Shown in pieces: positions 35,796 through 43,830 of a DNA stretch of 64,000 nt. A program made the position numbers and the translations under genes. The stretch is from NCBI RefSeq assembly GCF_000384215.1, contig NZ_KB913032.1, forward strand, positions 645,021 through 709,020, read 5' to 3'. This stretch comes from Amycolatopsis alba DSM 44262 (lineage in GTDB: Bacteria; Actinomycetota; Actinomycetes; Mycobacteriales; Pseudonocardiaceae). The stretch's first letter is position 1. Each line of letters opens with the position of its first letter. The notes below the pieces were generated by a model. It was given only the letters and a program-made list of their open reading frames with translations. It ran no database searches and was not told the DNA's origin.

Positions 35796-36092
35796 TCAGC
35801 CCCTGGCGTTCGGATCGATCACGCCGCCTGCCAGCCCGGTGGCGGCGTCGCCGAAGGCACCGGCGGAGTCGACGGCACCTTGACCGGCCGCGGTGGCCGA
35901 ATCGACGGCGTCCTGGCCCGCGGCGGTGGCGTTCTCGGCGAGACCCTGCCCGGCGCCCGCGAGGTCGCCGGCGGACTGGGTGACCTGGTCGGCGGCACCG
36001 GAAAGGTCGACGCCGGTCAGTTCGCCGACCTTGTCGCCCGCGCCGCCCAGCAGTTCGGCGGCCTTTTCCTTCAGCGAGTCGAACAGGCTCAT
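35796..36092 (-). CDS. Small Ala/Gly-rich repeat protein
   Basis: A 98-residue acidic protein. A helical start (MSLFDSLKEKAAELLGG) is followed by repeats of the type AAGQxAVDSA (two close copies at about 65-85) and AGDLAGAGQGLAENA. It resembles small LEA-like or MT0933-type stress proteins but is not an exact match. ATG 36092 is chosen for GAGGAG 8 bases upstream; the longer ORF has no family support. Probably cytoplasmic. Confidence 0.7.
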   Translation of the reverse strand: MSLFDSLKEKAAELLGGAGDKVGELTGVDLSGAADQVTQSAGDLAGAGQGLAENATAAGQDAVDSATAAGQGAVDSAGAFGDAATGLAGGVIDPNARG

Positions 36093-36207
36093 CAGGGGTA
36101 CTCCTCGGATCGGTCGTGCGGAGGCGGCTGAAAGTTCACCGTACAGGACAAATCGGGCACGGTGCGCGATAGCGGCCACTCCGGACAGGTGAATCACCGA
36201 GAAGTAC

Positions 36208-36831
36208 TCAGAGGCAGGGCGGCTGATATCCGTCGATCGCGAGGCCGCGGAAGTCGAGCTTGTTGGGGGTCTTGCCGACGAAGACCAGGCCTCGCGCTTC
36301 GGTCAGCGCCGAGGCGAAGGAGTAGTTGGGCTTGCCCAACTCGGGCAGTGTCGTCCACGCGTCGGGGGCGAAACTGAAGAACTTCTTGACGATCTTCCCG
36401 CCGGTCGACGGCACCTTCGTGAGCCACTTGTCGCCGCCGCTCCAGTGCGAAGCCGGGCGAAGCTGGACGTAGAGGTCGTCGGTCGCGCTGTAGGTCATCC
36501 AGAAACCGGCGGATTTCGAGAGATTCGCCTGCGCCTCGAACTTGTTCCCCAGCCAGACGACGACCACGTGCCATTCGGCCTTGAGGAACGCCACCTTGGC
36601 CGCGTACCCGCCACCTTCGCGGACGAGCAGGCTGCCGGTCGCCGGAACCGTGGTGCCCTCACCGGAGGCGAGCCATTGCTGCAACCGGTCGATCGACGGG
36701 GTGGCGCATTCACAGACGTGCCGCGACGGCGACGCGTTCGCGACGGCCGCGGGGCCGATCAGCGAAGCCAGGAGCATCGACGCGATCACTGCGAACGTAC
36801 GACTGAAAGGAACCCTGGATCCTCCGCGCAT
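36208..36831 (-). CDS. Secreted hypothetical protein
   Basis: A 207-residue exported protein with a Sec signal (about 1-33, ending ANASP). The mature part has a Cys pair (CECATP) at the start and a beta-rich body with many Trp and Tyr residues (WLGNKFEAQANLSKSAGFWM, ASHWSGGDKWL), and ends at Cys206-Leu207. The pattern suggests a beta-sandwich, possibly carbohydrate-binding, but no family is recognised. Confidence 0.7.
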   Translation of the reverse strand: MRGGSRVPFSRTFAVIASMLLASLIGPAAVANASPSRHVCECATPSIDRLQQWLASGEGTTVPATGSLLVREGGGYAAKVAFLKAEWHVVVVWLGNKFEAQANLSKSAGFWMTYSATDDLYVQLRPASHWSGGDKWLTKVPSTGGKIVKKFFSFAPDAWTTLPELGKPNYSFASALTEARGLVFVGKTPNKLDFRGLAIDGYQPPCL

Positions 36832-36945
36832 CCCCGGAAGCTAGCACAACGATCACCCAAAAACCCGCCGCACAACAGGAAAACCGCCCCCATGCCCCAC
36901 TCAGCGGGAACAGTCCTTTGTGGACCATTACCAGTGGGCCGAGTG

Positions 36946-37000
36946 GTCCGTGAAGGCCTCCTTGAGGGACTCCGAGTCCCTCAAGGAGGCCTTCACGGAC
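36946..37000. terminator. Perfect 26-bp hairpin at the end of the TetR gene
   Basis: Arms 36946-36971 and 36975-37000 are fully complementary around a three-base loop. The arms carry GTGAAGGCCTCCTT, a variant of the hairpin word at 312-376. The TetR stop codon (36993-36995) lies inside the right arm, so the structure begins within the gene's last codons. The segment 36832-36945 to its left shows nothing else. Confidence 0.75.
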
Positions 37001-37658
37001 TTGCGGCCGACCGACGCGCGCCGTCAAGCAGGGTGCCGAGTTCGGCCTCGAACAGCACCGCTGGATCGAATCCCATCCCGGCGAAGTGGCCGGCCAGTTC
37101 AAGGGACAGGACGCCGTGGAGCCGCGTCCAGAACGTCAAGGCCCGGCACAGCACCGCGGACGAGACCGGCAGGTCACCCGCCCACTCGCGATGATCGTCG
37201 AGATGCGCGGCGAACGGCGTCGCCCGTCTGTCGTCCGGAAGAGCGGCGTGGACGTCGAGCAGCACGGCCATGATCTCGTTCGAGATCTTCGTGGTGTCGC
37301 CGGGCGCGTGGTAGCCGGGAATCGGCGTGCCGTAGACGAACAAGTAGCGCTGCGGATCCGCCAGCGCCCACTCCCTGATGGCGTGGGCGACCCCAGCCAC
37401 GCCGCCACCCGGCCCGGCGGCCAGGACGGCGTCGGCGAGGCTCCGGTAGGCGTCGCGGACGAGGTCGGTGATCAGGTCGTCGCGGCTCGGGAAGTACCGG
37501 TACAGCGCGGGACCGCTCATGCCGACGTGCTTGGCGATCGCGTTGAGGGACAACGCGGAGACGCCCGTCGTGGCCAGCTGTTCCCACGCGTGCCGCTTGA
37601 TCTCCGTGCACACCTGAGCCCGGTAACGCTCACGTGAGGTCTTCCTGTCCGCATCCAT
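36993..37658 (-). CDS. TetR-family transcriptional regulator
   Basis: A 221-residue regulator. The helix-turn-helix lies at about 15-62 (LSLNAIAKHVGMSGPALYRYFPSRDDLI), and a TetR_C domain of the WHG type follows (WALADPQRYLFVYGTPIPGYHAP). It is divergent from the secreted SRPBCC gene, with matched inverted sites between, and so probably represses that operon and itself. Confidence 0.92.
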   Translation of the reverse strand: MDADRKTSRERYRAQVCTEIKRHAWEQLATTGVSALSLNAIAKHVGMSGPALYRYFPSRDDLITDLVRDAYRSLADAVLAAGPGGGVAGVAHAIREWALADPQRYLFVYGTPIPGYHAPGDTTKISNEIMAVLLDVHAALPDDRRATPFAAHLDDHREWAGDLPVSSAVLCRALTFWTRLHGVLSLELAGHFAGMGFDPAVLFEAELGTLLDGARRSAASP

Positions 37659-37683
37659 CGACCCGCTCCTTCCGGACTCGCTC

Positions 37684-37741
37684 GTTAGAGGCTATCACTT
37701 TCCCTATTGACACTCACCTCATCGTGGTTATAGCTTCTAAC
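37684..37741. promoter_or_regulatory. Inverted TetR operator pair and promoter
   Basis: GTTAGAGGCTATCA (37684-37697) and, on the other strand, GTTAGAAGCTATAA (37728-37741) match at 12 of 14 bases. TTGACA (37707-37712) and TATAGC (37729-37734), 16 bases apart, form a plus-strand promoter whose -10 lies inside the second site. A weaker third copy lies at about 37749-37761. This fits repression by the TetR protein encoded beside it. Confidence 0.6.
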
Positions 37742-37774
37742 TATCGCAATTAGCACTAACCAAGGAGCAGGATC

Positions 37775-38404
37775 ATGACGGACACCAAGCCCCGCCGCCG
37801 CACCGCCGCCCGTGCCGCCGCAGTCGCCCTTCCGCTGGCCATCGGCCTGCTGGGTGGCGCGGTGACGCCCGCCCAGGCCGCCACCGCCACTCCCGCCCCG
37901 TTGTCGTGCCAGGGCAAGACCATCGACACGAAAGCCCCGATCCACTACCGGACCGAGACCCTGATCAACGCTCCGCTGAGCAAGATCTGGCACTTGCAGA
38001 CCGACGTCGAGCGCTGGCCGTCCTGGCAGGAGCCGGTCCTGACCACCAAGCGCCTCGACCGGGGCCCGCTCCGGAAGAACTCACGGTTCCGCTGGACCAC
38101 CCCGGTGCCCGCCACGGCCACGACCCCCGCCACCACGCTGTCGATCACCTCGGCCGTGCACCAGATCCAGCGCGGCAAGTGCCTCCGCTGGAGCGGGCCC
38201 GCGGTCGGCGAGGGCCTCACCATCGACAACGGCGTCCACGTCTGGAACTTCACCGAGGTCAAGGGCGGCGTCCTCGTCCGCACCGAGGAGAACTGGTCCG
38301 GCGCCCAGGTCGAGGCCGACGTGCCCACCTCGACCCAGTTCCTCGGTATGGGCCTCGAAGCCTGGCTGAAGGACCTCAAGGCCACTGCCGAAGCCCACTG
38401 CTGA
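37775..38404 (+). CDS. Secreted SRPBCC-fold protein
   Basis: A 209-residue exported protein. An N-terminal signal with twin arginines (RRRTAARAAAVALP, cleavage near AQA at about residue 35) precedes a START/Bet v1-like SRPBCC domain: LINAPLSKIWHLQTDVERWPSW (about 68-90) is the family start, and EGLTIDNGVHVWNF and RTEENWSGAQVEA follow. SRPBCC proteins bind hydrophobic ligands in a deep cavity; export is unusual. ATG 37775 has AAGGAG 7 bases upstream. It is followed 29 bases later by a small membrane protein, probably in the same TetR-controlled operon. Confidence 0.88.
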   Translation: MTDTKPRRRTAARAAAVALPLAIGLLGGAVTPAQAATATPAPLSCQGKTIDTKAPIHYRTETLINAPLSKIWHLQTDVERWPSWQEPVLTTKRLDRGPLRKNSRFRWTTPVPATATTPATTLSITSAVHQIQRGKCLRWSGPAVGEGLTIDNGVHVWNFTEVKGGVLVRTEENWSGAQVEADVPTSTQFLGMGLEAWLKDLKATAEAHC

Positions 38405-38433
38405 CCACACTCGAACCTTCAGGAGGAGAACCG

Positions 38434-38769
38434 ATGTCCACCCAGACGACCACCGTCCGCCGCGCCCCGCGTTCCGTCATCATCTCGGCCTGGGCCGTCC
38501 CGATCATGGTCATCGGCCAGTTCGCGATGCTCGCCGTCGTCCCGGTCGCCGTCGTGCTGATCGGCACCCTGCGCGACGCCCGCCTCAAGGCGCTCAGATG
38601 GGGCGCTGCCGCCCTCGCCGCGGCCTACGCCACGCCCTTGGCGCTCTGGGCGATCGGCCCCGAACGCGCGCAGAGCCTCTCGAAGGACATGCATCCCGTG
38701 TTCGCCGCGATCATCGTCGCCGCGGGAGTCGCGTTCGCCGTCGCGTACCACGTCCGCGCACGCAAGTAG
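38434..38769 (+). CDS. Small membrane protein, three to four spans
   Basis: A 111-residue hydrophobic protein with predicted helices at about 15-45, 55-73 and 88-105. ATG 38434 has AGGAGGAG just upstream. No family recognised. It is probably co-induced with the secreted SRPBCC protein when the TetR regulator is released. Confidence 0.75.
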   Translation: MSTQTTTVRRAPRSVIISAWAVPIMVIGQFAMLAVVPVAVVLIGTLRDARLKALRWGAAALAAAYATPLALWAIGPERAQSLSKDMHPVFAAIIVAAGVAFAVAYHVRARK

Positions 38770-38773
38770 CGGA

Positions 38774-39607
38774 CTAAACGCGGGACGTGCCGTCGGTGAA
38801 CGAAGGGATCACGCCGTAGGAGGCCTTCCGTGACGCGCGGCGCAACGTCGCGAGCACGGCGGGCCCCAGCACCAGGATCGCCACCGCGTTGGTGATCGCC
38901 CGCCCCGTGTCCCAGCCCGCCGTCGACGTCAGCAGGGTGAAGACGGCGAACCGGTGCAGGTTCTCCAGCAGCGGGGCGCCGGGAACGTAGGAGATGTGCC
39001 CGTCGTGGTACGGCACTTCGGCGTCGGTGATGAACGGCCAGAACCACAGGTTCATCAGGAAGCCGAACACGTACGCGACGAAGATCCCGTAGCCGACCAG
39101 CATCGCGATCTCGGCCTTGCCGGTGACGCGGCGCGGCAGCAGTCCCGCGCCCATCCCGATCCACGCCGAGCACATCATCTGGAACGGCAGCCACGGCCCC
39201 ACCCCGGCGGTCAGCAGCGCCGAAGCGAACAGCGACGTACAGCCCAGCACGAAACCGAATCCGGGCCCGAGCACCCGCCCGGCCAGCACCAGCAGGAAGA
39301 ACACGGTCTCGATCCCCGCGGTCCCCGCGCCGAGCGGCCGCAGGGCCGCGTTCACCGCCGAGAGCACGCCGAGCATCGCGAGGGCCTTGGAATCCATGCC
39401 CCCTTCGGACATCTCGGCCAGCACGATGACGATCAGGATCGGCAGGATCCCGATGAACACGAACGGCGCGTCCGGACCGTGCTGCATCGACTGCGGTTCG
39501 ACCCGGACCAGGAGCGGCCAGACGAACATCATCAGCCCCGCCAGCGACGCGAGGCCGAGCACCGTCGCCGAGCGCGGGCCCAGCCGGACCGCGGGCGCCG
39601 TGCTCAC
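38774..39607 (-). CDS. ECF transporter S component, predicted cobalamin-specific
   Basis: A 277-residue membrane protein with about six helices. The segment GILPILIVIVLAEMSEGGMDSKALAMLGVL and GAGTAGIETVFFLLVLAGRVLGP are typical of ECF substrate-capture (S) subunits of the PF12822-like group. It is not CbiM, which would start MHIPDG, so cobalt alone is unlikely. The GTG start overlaps the ATPase gene stop by four bases. As last gene of an operon headed by a cobalamin riboswitch, it probably binds B12 or a corrinoid at the membrane. Specificity is inferred from regulation, not motif. Confidence 0.8.
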   Translation of the reverse strand: MSTAPAVRLGPRSATVLGLASLAGLMMFVWPLLVRVEPQSMQHGPDAPFVFIGILPILIVIVLAEMSEGGMDSKALAMLGVLSAVNAALRPLGAGTAGIETVFFLLVLAGRVLGPGFGFVLGCTSLFASALLTAGVGPWLPFQMMCSAWIGMGAGLLPRRVTGKAEIAMLVGYGIFVAYVFGFLMNLWFWPFITDAEVPYHDGHISYVPGAPLLENLHRFAVFTLLTSTAGWDTGRAITNAVAILVLGPAVLATLRRASRKASYGVIPSFTDGTSRV

Positions 39608-41199
39608 GGGACCTCCTGCGGCAGCGCGGATCGGACGTCGTCGACGGTGAGCCACGGCTCCCCGAGGATCTTGGCGACCTGGGTGGCGAACGCCGGGGAG
39701 CCGCCGAGCACCTCGCCGGTCGGGCCGTCCGAGACGACCTCCCCCTCCGCCATCACGAGCACGCGGTGCGCGATCGTCGCGACGAACTCGACGTCGTGGG
39801 TGGCCACGACGACCGCCTTGCCCTCGGCCGTCAGCGACGCGATCATCTGCGCCAGCGCGGCCTTCGCGGTGTAGTCGAGGCCGCGGGTCGGTTCGTCCAG
39901 CAGCATGATCCGCGGGGCGGCCGAAAGCTGCACCGCGAGCACGAGCGCGAGCCGCTGGCCCTCCGAAAGGTCCCGCGGATGCGACGCGGGATCGATGCCG
40001 GGAGCGAGCCTGTCGAGCAGGCCACGGCTGTGCCCCGGCTCCGCTCCCGACTCGGCGTCGGCTGCCTCGCATTCGGCGGCGACTGTCTGCAGGTACAGCA
40101 GGTCGCTCGCGGTCTGCGGCACCATGCCGACGAGTTTCCGCGCCTCGGCGCTGCTCAGCGTCTTCGGGTCCTTGCCGCCGACGGTGACCTTGCCGCCGTG
40201 GCGGGGACCGGACCCCTGCACCGCCCACAGCAGCGACGACTTGCCGGAACCGTTGCGTCCCATCATCGCCAGCACCTCGCCGGCGCGCAGGGCAAGGTCG
40301 ACCTCGCGCACGGCGACCTTCGGCCCGTACCGCACGACGACGCCGTCGGCGATCAGCAGCTCGTCGCCCGCGGTCGTGTCCCGCGCGGGCGGAGTCCCCA
40401 GCGTCAGCGAAGAAGCCCGGCGTCGCGCGTCACGGACCGTCATCGGCAGCGGATCCCAGGCGGCCAGCCGTCCCAAGTGGACGATCGGCGGCGCGATGGG
40501 CATGTCCTTCAGCACTTCCGGCGGGGTCCCGTCGACCACTCCCCCGGTGCCGGGGACGTGGATCATCCGGTCCGCGAACGGGATCACGCGTTCCATCCGG
40601 TGCTCGGCCATCAGCACGGTCGTGCCGAGGTCTTCCACCAGCCTGGCCAGCGTCGCCAGCACCTCCTCGGCGGCGGTCGGGTCCAGCGCCGACGTCGGTT
40701 CGTCCAGCACCAGCACCTTCGGATGAGTGGTGAGCACCGAGCCGATCGCCACCCGCTGCTGCTGCCCACCGGACAGTGTCCGCAGCGCGCGCCTGCGCAG
40801 TTCCGCGATGCCGAGGAGATCGAGCGTCTCTTCGACCCGGCGGCGCATCACCTGCGGGCTCAGGCCGAGCTGCTCCATGCCGTACGCGAGTTCGTCCTCG
40901 ACCGTGTCGGTGACGAAGCCCGCCAAGGGATCCTGCCCGACGACACCGACCAGATGCGCGAACTCGCGCGGCGGCCGGGACCACGTCGTGACGCCGTCGA
41001 CGGAAACCGTTCCTTCGAGGTGACCGCCGGTGAAATGCGGGACGAGACCGTTGATCGTGCCGAGCAGCGTCGACTTGCCCGCGCCCGTCTGGCCCGCGAA
41101 CAACACGAGCTCGCCTTCGCCGATGGACAGCGTCACGTCGGCGAGCACCGGCTCGGAACGGCCGTGGTAGGTGAAGGAAACGTGGTCGAGTTCGATCAT
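39604..41199 (-). CDS. ECF transporter fused ATPase subunits (A-A')
   Basis: A 531-residue protein with two ABC ATPase domains in tandem. Domain 1 has Walker A AGQTGAGKS (about 35-43), signature LSGGQQQRV and Walker B VLVLDEPTSALD. Domain 2 has GRNGSGKSS (about 314-322), a weaker signature LSEGQRLAL and IMLLDEPTRGLD. It supplies the energising pair normally encoded as EcfA and EcfA'. It overlaps the T-subunit gene by four bases and the S-subunit gene by four, so the whole transporter is translationally coupled. Confidence 0.93.
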   Translation of the reverse strand: MIELDHVSFTYHGRSEPVLADVTLSIGEGELVLFAGQTGAGKSTLLGTINGLVPHFTGGHLEGTVSVDGVTTWSRPPREFAHLVGVVGQDPLAGFVTDTVEDELAYGMEQLGLSPQVMRRRVEETLDLLGIAELRRRALRTLSGGQQQRVAIGSVLTTHPKVLVLDEPTSALDPTAAEEVLATLARLVEDLGTTVLMAEHRMERVIPFADRMIHVPGTGGVVDGTPPEVLKDMPIAPPIVHLGRLAAWDPLPMTVRDARRRASSLTLGTPPARDTTAGDELLIADGVVVRYGPKVAVREVDLALRAGEVLAMMGRNGSGKSSLLWAVQGSGPRHGGKVTVGGKDPKTLSSAEARKLVGMVPQTASDLLYLQTVAAECEAADAESGAEPGHSRGLLDRLAPGIDPASHPRDLSEGQRLALVLAVQLSAAPRIMLLDEPTRGLDYTAKAALAQMIASLTAEGKAVVVATHDVEFVATIAHRVLVMAEGEVVSDGPTGEVLGGSPAFATQVAKILGEPWLTVDDVRSALPQEVP

Positions 41200-42323
41200 G
41201 CCGTGCCTTCTTTTTCGAGCACTGGTTCTTCGAGTGCGGCGTAAGGAGGCTCAGGGACCGGGGTCAGGAACGCGGGAAGCACGCCGATCAGGACACCGAG
41301 CAACGGACCCCACGAGAGCGAAGGCCAGGACAGGGTGATCAGCGAAGGGTTCATGTTCATCGGGTTCACTTCCGACGTCGTGAACAGGATGGCCGCCACG
41401 GCGATCCCGCTCACCGCGACGACGATCTCCGGCAGATGCCAGCGGTCGGGCCGGTACCGGGTGCGCCGGACCCGTTTGCCCGCCGACCAGAACCCGACCA
41501 GGCCGATCACGAGGCCAACGGAAAGCACCGGTGCGGCGAGATATCTGGGCGTCGAACCGTCCAAAGTGGCGTAAACGCCGACGCAGACACCGATCAGGCC
41601 GACGATCATCAGGGTGCCCGTGATCAGCCTGGTCCGCGCTTCGACCAGTCCCGCGCGGCCGTAGCCACGGGAGTCCATCGACGCGGCGAGCTGCAGCGAG
41701 CGGGAAAGCGCGTCCTCCAGCACCGGGATGAGCACGGTGTGCAAGGCCTTGACCTTCTTCTTGCCCGAGCCGCCGCGCAGTTTGCGGGCGCGCCGGACCC
41801 GCAGCACGCTTTCGGCCAGCTGCGGGAACACCGACAGCGCGACGATCACCGCGGTGCCCACTTCGTACAACGCCGGCGGCATCGCCTTGAGCAGCCGTTT
41901 CGGATTCGCCAGCGCGTTGGCAGCGCCGAGGCAGATCACCATCGTCGCCAGCCGCATCCCGTCGTAAAGCCCGCCCAGCAACGATTCCGCGGACACGTCC
42001 CCGAAGAGCCGGATTCCCGCCGCCCATTCCGGCAGCGGGATCTCGGGCAGCCGCAGGATGATCGTGGAGCCCTCGGCGCCGCCGAACACGACGCGGAAGA
42101 ACACGCGGATCGCGACGATGAACGCGCCGAGGTACAGGTAGAGCCGGAACGCCAGCGCCCAGGGCGCCTCGCTGCGCCGGGCCACGACGACATAACCCGT
42201 GACCGCCACGATGGTCAGCAGCAGCCACGGGTTCGTCGTCCGGGTCGCCGCGACGGCGAGCCCCAGCGCCCACACCCACCAGGCGGCCGGATGCAGGTCG
42301 CGCGGCAGGAAGTAGGACGTCAT
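41196..42323 (-). CDS. ECF transporter transmembrane subunit (EcfT)
   Basis: A 375-residue T component with six to eight predicted helices. The cytoplasmic coupling helices show the characteristic x-Arg-Gly signatures (RARKLRGG and MDSRGYGR, about residues 175-220) that bind the ATPases. I start at the ATG at 42323, which shares a base with the upstream stop (TGATG); the longer frame is upstream gene sequence. An extra hydrophobic C-terminal part (about residues 285-365) makes it longer than typical EcfT (about 265 residues). Confidence 0.9.
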   Translation of the reverse strand: MTSYFLPRDLHPAAWWVWALGLAVAATRTTNPWLLLTIVAVTGYVVVARRSEAPWALAFRLYLYLGAFIVAIRVFFRVVFGGAEGSTIILRLPEIPLPEWAAGIRLFGDVSAESLLGGLYDGMRLATMVICLGAANALANPKRLLKAMPPALYEVGTAVIVALSVFPQLAESVLRVRRARKLRGGSGKKKVKALHTVLIPVLEDALSRSLQLAASMDSRGYGRAGLVEARTRLITGTLMIVGLIGVCVGVYATLDGSTPRYLAAPVLSVGLVIGLVGFWSAGKRVRRTRYRPDRWHLPEIVVAVSGIAVAAILFTTSEVNPMNMNPSLITLSWPSLSWGPLLGVLIGVLPAFLTPVPEPPYAALEEPVLEKEGTA

Positions 42324-43255
42324 CAAGCTCCTTGTGCGCGTTTGCGTCTGCGTGCGACCAGGAATCCTGCCACGCACAACGCCAGTACCGCGCCACCGGC
42401 CGCCCAGGGCGCCCAGCCGCTGGCGCCGGATTCGCGCTCGATCACCACGTTGACGTCCTCGGCGTTCTCGCCGCCGGTGAACGCGACGTTCAGCGACGGG
42501 TCCTGCGCCTTCGGCCTCGCCGAAGCGCTCGGACGCGGCTTGGGCGGCGGCAGCGCTCCGGAACTCGGGCCCGCGACCGGCGCCTCCCCTGGCCGGACCT
42601 CCTCCGTCGCTTGCGGACCGTCGGCCTGTTGCCCGTTCCCCGCCGGTGGCCGCTGTTGCTGCTGCTCGGCCGGGTCGTCGGTGACCGGCTTGGCCTCCTC
42701 ACGCGGCACGCACGGCTGGCTCTCAGTGCCCGGCCGCACCGCGGAGACCCGCGGCACCGGGTTCGTCTGGGCGGTGGCGTTCAGGGAGAACGACCAGCCC
42801 TCGAAACCACCGGGGATGAAGTCGCGGTTCTTGACGCCCCACTGGCTGTAGTCCCACGCGCAGTTGTTCGAGGCGTGCCAGTACGACCAGTAGGCCTGCG
42901 CCGGGGGCGTGTCGACACACAGCTCGCGGTACTTGTCGCGACCCGCGATCGGGAGATTCTCGGTCGCCGACGGGCGGTTCTCGACCCGGCAGATGAACGA
43001 CTCGCCCCAGCGCTGCACCCCGGCGATCTGGAAACCCGCGCCCTTGAGCGCGTCCAGCCCGGTGCCGCGCGTGGACTGGGGGTTGCAGCGCACGATGGTC
43101 GTGCCGCCGAGTTTCTGGAAGTCGACGACGACGGTGACCCCGGTGGCGTCCTTGCAGAAGCCGGGATAGCCCTTGCCCTGGTCGACCGCGTGCGCGGACG
43201 GCGCCGTGGCGGCGATCAGGAAGATCGCCGCCACCACCCCGAAGACCTTCCTCAC
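42323..43255 (-). CDS. SCO2322-like membrane-anchored protein, DUF4430-like domain
   Basis: A 310-residue exported protein. It has a signal peptide (about 1-23), one globular domain (about 24-180), a Pro/Gln/Glu-rich linker (about 180-270) and a C-terminal membrane helix followed by RRRKRAQ, so it is tethered to the outer face. The globular part (VTVVVDF, GTGLDALKGAG, FICRVENRPS, AYWSYWHASNNCAWDYS, PGGFEGWSF) parallels the DUF4430 beta-domain of intrinsic factor and transcobalamin, with extra Cys pairs. It is GTGA-coupled to its paralogue upstream and precedes the ECF T gene. A corrinoid-presenting role is inferred. Confidence 0.8.
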   Translation of the reverse strand: MRKVFGVVAAIFLIAATAPSAHAVDQGKGYPGFCKDATGVTVVVDFQKLGGTTIVRCNPQSTRGTGLDALKGAGFQIAGVQRWGESFICRVENRPSATENLPIAGRDKYRELCVDTPPAQAYWSYWHASNNCAWDYSQWGVKNRDFIPGGFEGWSFSLNATAQTNPVPRVSAVRPGTESQPCVPREEAKPVTDDPAEQQQQRPPAGNGQQADGPQATEEVRPGEAPVAGPSSGALPPPKPRPSASARPKAQDPSLNVAFTGGENAEDVNVVIERESGASGWAPWAAGGAVLALCVAGFLVARRRKRAQGA

Positions 43256-43830
43256 GGGATGGCCGGGTTCCTCGGCGTGACACCGGGAACCGGGTTGGTC
43301 GTCGCCGACTTGTTCAGCGAGAACGACCAGCCTTCGAAGCCACCGGGGACGACGTTGCGGTTGAGCGCGCCGTAGCTGCTGTAGGTCCAGGTGGTACCGG
43401 AACCGTCGGCGTGCCAGTAACCCCAGTACGCGCCGGCGGGCGGCGTGTTGACGCACGGTTCCTTGTATGCCGGGTTGCTCGACAGCGGGATGGTCTCCGT
43501 CGCGGACGGGCGGCCTTCCAGGCGGCAGACGAAACCAAGCCCCCAGCGGGCGGTGCCCGCGACCGCGATCCCCGCGTCCTGCAACGCCTTGATACCCGTG
43601 CGGGCGGTGCCGGGGCTCGCGTTCGGCGAACAGCGGGTGATCGTCGGCGCGGCGGTCCCGCCGTTGCCGTCCAGTTCCTGGAAGTCGACGACGACGGTCG
43701 TGCCGGTGAGCGCGTCGGCGCCGGTGCAGATCCCGTCGTAGCCCTTGGCGGGATCGACCGCGTTCGCGGGTGCGGCGGAAAGCCCGATCAGTCCGATGAG
43801 GACGGTCGCGACGGTGAGCAGTTTTCTCAT
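43252..43830 (-). CDS. SCO2322-like secreted protein, DUF4430-like domain
   Basis: A 192-residue exported protein: signal peptide about 1-24 (ending ANA), then one domain like that of its neighbour (TTVVVDFQELDG, TGIKALQDAG, FVCRLEGRPSATE, AYWGYWHADGSGTTWTYSS, PGGFEGWSF). There is no membrane anchor, so it is free or loosely bound. Four Cys in the domain should form two disulfides. ATGA overlap couples it to the alpha/alpha-barrel gene upstream. It is a tandem paralogue of the protein at 42323, as the shared PGGFEGWSFSLN word shows. Confidence 0.8.
   Translation of the reverse strand: MRKLLTVATVLIGLIGLSAAPANAVDPAKGYDGICTGADALTGTTVVVDFQELDGNGGTAAPTITRCSPNASPGTARTGIKALQDAGIAVAGTARWGLGFVCRLEGRPSATETIPLSSNPAYKEPCVNTPPAGAYWGYWHADGSGTTWTYSSYGALNRNVVPGGFEGWSFSLNKSATTNPVPGVTPRNPAIP

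Noticed and set aside
39115..39607. CbiM-type cobalt transporter instead of a B12 S component
   Set aside because: The protein lacks the N-terminal MHIPDG copper/cobalt-binding start of CbiM and no CbiN is present.
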